Shown here: piece after piece, positions 6,542 to 11,346 of the stretch
Layout: each line of letters starts with the position of its first letter
Numbering within the stretch: the stretch's first letter is position 1
Assembly: GCA_947457975.1 (NCBI GenBank)
Contig: CANGYC010000054.1
Coordinates: 1 to 11,346, forward strand
Source of the DNA: Comamonadaceae bacterium
Lineage (GTDB): Bacteria > Pseudomonadota > Gammaproteobacteria > Burkholderiales > Burkholderiaceae_C
Length of the DNA: 11,346 bases
Direction of reading: 5' to 3'
Notes under the pieces: model-generated
What the model saw: only the letters and a program-made list of their open reading frames with translations
Told to the model about the DNA's origin: nothing
Database searches by the model: none
Made by a program: the position numbers and the translations under genes

Positions 6542-6582
6542 GATGGGGCTTGTGCCAGGCGGCGCAGGCCCCATCTTCTTTT
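6542..6582 (+). terminator. Intrinsic terminator of tig
   Basis: GATGGGGCTTGTGC (6542-6555) pairs with GCGCAGGCCCCATC (6562-6575) over 14 positions, two of them G-U, around a 6-nt CAGGCG loop. TTCTTTT (6576-6582) follows. This is a textbook Rho-independent terminator placed 27 bp after the tig stop. The same bases carry a heat-shock promoter-like sequence for clpP at 6549-6576. Confidence 0.82.
6549..6576 (+). promoter_or_regulatory. Candidate sigma-32 heat-shock promoter of clpP
   Basis: CTTGTGC (6549-6555) resembles the RpoH -35 box CTTGAAA at its first four bases. After a 13-bp spacer, CCCCATCT (6569-6576) is an exact match to the RpoH -10 box CCCCATNT. Spacer and layout equal those of the lon promoter at 8717-8744. 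Initiation near 6583 would give a leader of about 58 nt. clpP is a known RpoH-regulon gene in E. coli. Both boxes lie in opposite arms of the tig terminator, so their conservation may partly reflect the hairpin. Confidence 0.5.
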
Positions 6583-6585
6583 GGG

Positions 6586-6591
6586 TACAGT
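6586..6591 (+). promoter_or_regulatory. Weak vegetative -10 candidate before clpP
   Basis: TACAGT matches four of six bases of TATAAT and lies just after the tig terminator, 49 bp before the clpP start codon. No convincing -35 is placed upstream. A housekeeping promoter must lie somewhere between the terminator and clpP if clpP is made without heat shock and without readthrough, and this is the best candidate seen. Confidence 0.25.
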
Positions 6592-6640
6592 AGCCCCATC
6601 CCAGGCCCATGACGGGCCGGCGCATCGGAGAACACACGCA

Positions 6641-7282
6641 ATGAAGCATCTTGAGATTTTTTCGGGCCCGCGCAGTGGTGCCCTGGACACGCAGGCCCTG
6701 GGCATGGTCCCCATGGTCATCGAGCAGTCCGGCCGTGGCGAGCGCGCCTATGACATTTACTCCCGCCTGCTCAAGGAGCGTGTGATCTTCCTGGTGGGTC
6801 CCGTCAATGACCAGATGGCCAACCTGGTGGTGGCACAGCTCTTGTTCCTGGAGAGCGAGAACCCGGACAAGGACATTTCGCTCTACATCAACTCTCCCGG
6901 TGGTTCGGTGAGCGCGGGCATGGCCATCTATGACACCATGAACTTCATCAAGCCCGATGTCAGCACCCTGTGCACCGGCATGGCAGCCTCGATGGGCGCC
7001 TTCTTGCTGACCGCTGGCGCCAAGGGCAAGCGTTACTCGCTGCCGAACTCCAAGATCATGATCCACCAGCCCCTGGGCGGTGCGCAGGGTCAGGCCACCG
7101 AGATCGAGATTGCCGCCCGTGAGATCCTCAAGACCCGCGAGCAGCTCAACAAGATCCTGGCCGAGAACACCGGCCAGCCGCTGGCGAAGATTGAGAACGA
7201 CACCGAGCGCGACTATTTCCTCTCGGCCACCGAGGCCAAGGATTACGGCCTGGTGGACCAGGTCATCGCCAAGCGGCCTTGA
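6641..7282 (+). CDS. clpP: ATP-dependent Clp protease proteolytic subunit ClpP
   Basis: This 213-residue serine protease forms the barrel-shaped degradation chamber that works with ClpX (and ClpA where present) in the cytoplasm. The catalytic triad is complete: Ser117 in GMAASMGAF, His142 in MIHQPLGG and Asp191 in NDTERDYF. Numbering runs six ahead of E. coli pro-ClpP, so the pro-segment before VPMVIEQ is longer by a few residues. The oxyanion-region block [19 protein letters not shown] (82-100) is intact. The start at 6641 is preferred, with GGAG at 6627-6630 upstream; the longer in-frame ATG at 6527 lies before the tig terminator and codes for unrelated sequence. The gene is flanked by terminators at 6542 and 7322, suggesting a transcript of its own with a candidate heat-shock promoter. 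Confidence 0.98.
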   Translation: MKHLEIFSGPRSGALDTQALGMVPMVIEQSGRGERAYDIYSRLLKERVIFLVGPVNDQMANLVVAQLLFLESENPDKDISLYINSPGGSVSAGMAIYDTMNFIKPDVSTLCTGMAASMGAFLLTAGAKGKRYSLPNSKIMIHQPLGGAQGQATEIEIAAREILKTREQLNKILAENTGQPLAKIENDTERDYFLSATEAKDYGLVDQVIAKRP

Positions 7283-7321
7283 GAAAAAAGAGGCCTGCAG
7301 CAAGCTTGTTCCCCCCTCTTG

Positions 7322-7360
7322 ACGGCGCTGCTTCCTCTGGGAGTGGCGCCGTTTTCATTT
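7322..7360 (+). terminator. Intrinsic terminator between clpP and clpX
   Basis: ACGGCGCTGCTTCC (7322-7335) pairs with GGGAGTGGCGCCGT (7339-7352) over 14 positions, three of them G-U, around a 3-nt TCT loop, followed by TTTTCATTT from 7352. The long stem and T-rich tail make it a good Rho-independent terminator for clpP. A looser hairpin of AAGAGG (7288-7293) and CCTCTT (7315-7320), with the palindrome CAAGCTTG inside its loop, lies just upstream without a T-run. Confidence 0.75.
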
Positions 7361-7363
7361 CGG

Positions 7364-7369
7364 TATCAT
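7364..7369 (+). promoter_or_regulatory. Candidate -10 of the clpX promoter
   Basis: TATCAT matches five of six bases of the sigma-70 -10 box and sits directly after the clpP terminator, 49 bp before the clpX start. No good -35 is visible at 16-18 bp. The terminator makes a separate clpX promoter likely, and this is its best candidate. No RpoH-like boxes are seen in this gap. Confidence 0.4.
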
Positions 7370-7418
7370 TGGCTGACAGTTTTCTCTTGGGCCCATGAGG
7401 CCCGAACAAGGCATTTCC

Positions 7419-8684
7419 ATGGCCGACAAAAAAGGCTCTACCAGCGAAAAGACGCTCTACTGCTCGTTCTGCGGCAAGAGCCAGCACGAGGTCAAGAAGT
7501 TGATCGCGGGCCCCTCCGTGTTCATTTGTGACGAGTGCATCGATCTGTGCAACGAGATCATTCGCGATGAACTGCCGGTGGGCGAAGAGGGCAAGGCCGC
7601 GCGTGGCGATCTGCCCACGCCTGCGGAAATCAAGGCCACGCTGGATGGCTACGTCATCGGCCAAGAACTGGCCAAGCGCATGTTGGCGGTGGCTGTGTAC
7701 AACCACTACAAGCGGCTGCGCCACAAGGATTCGGCCAAGAAGGACGATGTCGAGCTCTCCAAGAGCAACATCCTGCTGATCGGCCCCACCGGCTCTGGCA
7801 AGACCCTCTTGGCCCAGACTCTGGCGCGCACCTTGAACGTGCCTTTTGTGATGGCCGATGCCACCACCCTCACCGAAGCGGGCTACGTGGGTGAGGACGT
7901 GGAGAACATCATCCAGAAGCTGCTGCAGAGCTGCAACTATGAAGTTGAGCGGGCGCAGCAGGGCATTGTTTACATCGACGAGATCGACAAGATTTCTCGC
8001 AAGTCCGACAACCCCTCCATTACCCGCGATGTCTCGGGTGAGGGTGTGCAGCAGGCCCTGCTCAAGCTGATCGAGGGCACCATGGCCTCGGTACCTCCTC
8101 AGGGCGGGCGCAAACACCCCAATCAGGATTTCCTGCAGGTGGACACCACCAACATCCTGTTTATTTGCGGTGGTGCCTTTGCAGGCCTGGAGAAAGTCAT
8201 TGAAAGCCGCACCGAGGCCTCGGGCATCGGCTTTGGCGCATCGGTCAAGAGCAAGAAGGCGCGCAGCCTGACGGACACCTTCAAGGATGTCGAGCCGGAA
8301 GACCTCATCAAGTTCGGCCTCATTCCTGAACTGGTGGGCCGCATGCCCGTGGTGGCGACCCTGGCCGAGCTCACCGAAGACGCCCTGGTGCAGATCCTCA
8401 CCGAGCCCAAGAACGCCGTGGTCAAGCAATTCGGCAAGCTGCTCGCCATGGAAGGGGTGGACCTGGAGATCAGGCCCTCGGCCATGAAGGCGATTGCCCG
8501 CAAGGCCCTGGCCCGCAAGACCGGCGCCCGCGGCCTGCGGTCCATTCTCGAGCATGCCCTGATCGACACCATGTATGAGCTGCCCAACGCGGTCAACGTG
8601 GAAAAAGTGGTGGTGGATGAATCCACCATCGAAGAAGACAAGCCGCCCCTGATGGTCTATCGCGAGGCGGCCAAGAAGGCCTGA
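7419..8684 (+). CDS. clpX: ClpX, ATP-dependent unfoldase subunit of ClpXP
   Basis: The 421-residue AAA+ hexamer unfolds substrates and threads them into ClpP. The N-terminal zinc-binding dimerisation domain has C15, C18, C37 and C40. The AAA+ core has Walker A GPTGSGKT (122-129), pore loop GYVG (155-158), Walker B IVYIDEID (183-190), the RKH loop (231-233), the ClpP-docking IGF loop (270-272) and the sensor-2 motif GARGLRS with R371. Nothing essential is missing and the length is typical. The start at 7419 is preferred over the ATG at 7395: AAGG (7408-7411) lies 7 bp upstream and the protein then begins MADKK, like known ClpX. The gene is 136 bp from clpP with a terminator between, so the two are probably not a simple operon. 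No T-tailed terminator follows clpX. Confidence 0.98.
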   Translation: MADKKGSTSEKTLYCSFCGKSQHEVKKLIAGPSVFICDECIDLCNEIIRDELPVGEEGKAARGDLPTPAEIKATLDGYVIGQELAKRMLAVAVYNHYKRLRHKDSAKKDDVELSKSNILLIGPTGSGKTLLAQTLARTLNVPFVMADATTLTEAGYVGEDVENIIQKLLQSCNYEVERAQQGIVYIDEIDKISRKSDNPSITRDVSGEGVQQALLKLIEGTMASVPPQGGRKHPNQDFLQVDTTNILFICGGAFAGLEKVIESRTEASGIGFGASVKSKKARSLTDTFKDVEPEDLIKFGLIPELVGRMPVVATLAELTEDALVQILTEPKNAVVKQFGKLLAMEGVDLEIRPSAMKAIARKALARKTGARGLRSILEHALIDTMYELPNAVNVEKVVVDESTIEEDKPPLMVYREAAKKA

Positions 8685-8716
8685 CGACGCTCTCCATGTC
8701 CGCACGCGTCACAAGG

Positions 8717-8744
8717 CTTGAAATCTCGGCTTTGCGACCCATGT
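8717..8744 (+). promoter_or_regulatory. Sigma-32 (RpoH) heat-shock promoter of lon
   Basis: CTTGAAA (8717-8723) is an exact RpoH -35 box. After 13 bp, ACCCATGT (8737-8744) matches seven of eight bases of the -10 consensus CCCCATNT. Transcription should start near 8751, giving a leader of about 70 nt. lon is a classic heat-shock gene, so motif and context agree. TTGAAA with TGTCAT (8742-8747, 18-bp spacer) could also serve the vegetative sigma factor. Confidence 0.75.
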
Positions 8745-8776
8745 CATTGATACGCCTTGTAAGGCTTCAGCCCTCC

Positions 8777-8803
8777 GCGGCGGCGCTCCACCGGGCGCCC
8801 CGC
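8777..8803 (+). promoter_or_regulatory. Stable hairpin in the lon 5' leader
   Basis: GCGG (8777-8780) pairs with CCGC (8800-8803) and, after one bulged C, GGCGCTC (8782-8788) pairs with GGGCGCC (8793-8799) around a CACC loop, for 11 pairs in all. It ends 7 bp before the Shine-Dalgarno GAAGG (8811-8815). CTTCA (8765-8769) could pair with TGAAG (8810-8814), closing a larger structure over the ribosome site. That would suit a temperature-responsive leader, but it is an inference from hand folding. Confidence 0.35.
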
Positions 8804-8821
8804 AACATTTGAAGGCCCCCT

Positions 8822-11275
<2,454 letters not shown>

Positions 11276-11300
11276 GGAACTGCGGGCCTGGAAATCCGGC

Positions 11301-11306
11301 TATAAT
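11301..11306 (+). promoter_or_regulatory. -10 box of the downstream tRNA promoter
   Basis: TATAAT is a perfect -10 box, 12 bp before the tRNA, predicting a start within about 6 nt of the mature 5' end. The surrounding ATCCGGCTATAATT recurs almost exactly before tRNA-Leu. No clear -35 is visible at 17 bp, where the bases read AACTGC. Confidence 0.65.
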
Positions 11307-11318
11307 TTCGGTCTCGAT

Positions 11319-11346
11319 GCGGGAATAGCTCAGTTGGTAGAGCGCA
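11319..11346 (+). tRNA. tRNA, 5' end only, probably tRNA-Gly(GCC)
   Basis: The last 28 bases start a tRNA: acceptor strand GCGGGAA (11319-11325), the linker TA, and a D-arm GCTC...GAGC with the invariant GG in TTGGT (11328-11343). The sequence matches the opening of E. coli tRNA-Gly(GCC) through the D-arm, as far as I can recall it. The anticodon lies beyond the window, so the identity is not proven. Confidence 0.75.

Noticed and set aside
5177..7303. A 708-codon open frame antisense to tig and clpP
   Set aside because: It runs through two well-supported genes and two hairpins and has no family likeness, so it is a codon-bias shadow.
7263..8705. A 480-codon open frame antisense to clpX
   Set aside because: It mirrors clpX, with no motif or ribosome site, for the same GC-bias reason.
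8685..8716. Possible clpX terminator from GACGC (8686-8690) and GCGTC (8706-8710)
   Set aside because: Only five pairs across a 15-nt loop and no T-run.

Overview
The window looks like a stretch of chromosome from a high-GC betaproteobacterium, most likely Burkholderiales and possibly Comamonadaceae. The grounds are the strongly G/C-ending codons, the order tig-clpP-clpX-lon, the hopanoid gene hpnC, and tRNA promoters with a GGCTAWAAT core. The family assignment is an inference from gene content and protein style, not from a search.

Layout. Positions 1-505 hold the first 168 codons of hpnC on the minus strand, cut by the window edge. A 115-bp divergent region (506-620) carries a near-perfect palindrome that could be an operator. 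It separates hpnC from a plus-strand two-gene efflux unit: a lipoprotein periplasmic adaptor (621-1727) and an RND inner-membrane permease (1735-4887). No outer-membrane channel or regulator gene for this pump lies in the window. Positions 4888-5206 hold a promoter-like -10, a strong intrinsic-terminator hairpin, tRNA-Leu(UAG), and a second terminator-like hairpin. The rest is the protein quality-control block: tig (trigger factor, 5207-6514), clpP (6641-7282), clpX (7419-8684) and lon (8822-11275). The window ends inside a second tRNA, probably tRNA-Gly(GCC), preceded by a perfect TATAAT.

How the genes work together. Trigger factor receives nascent chains at the ribosome. ClpX unfolds tagged or specific substrates and feeds them to ClpP, and Lon degrades misfolded and regulatory proteins. 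The gaps show regulation more complex than one operon. A 14-bp terminator hairpin lies between tig and clpP and another between clpP and clpX. Heat-shock (sigma-32) type promoters with the same 13-bp spacer lie before clpP (inside the tig terminator) and before lon. HpnC works in squalene and hopanoid synthesis and the adaptor/permease pair in export, so the left side concerns the envelope.

I do not see a defence system, mobile element, CRISPR array or clearly new protein family; all the proteins are recognisable. The observations most worth checking are non-coding: the terminator-like hairpin between a tRNA-type promoter and tRNA-Leu, the clpP heat-shock promoter nested in the tig terminator, and the structured lon leader.
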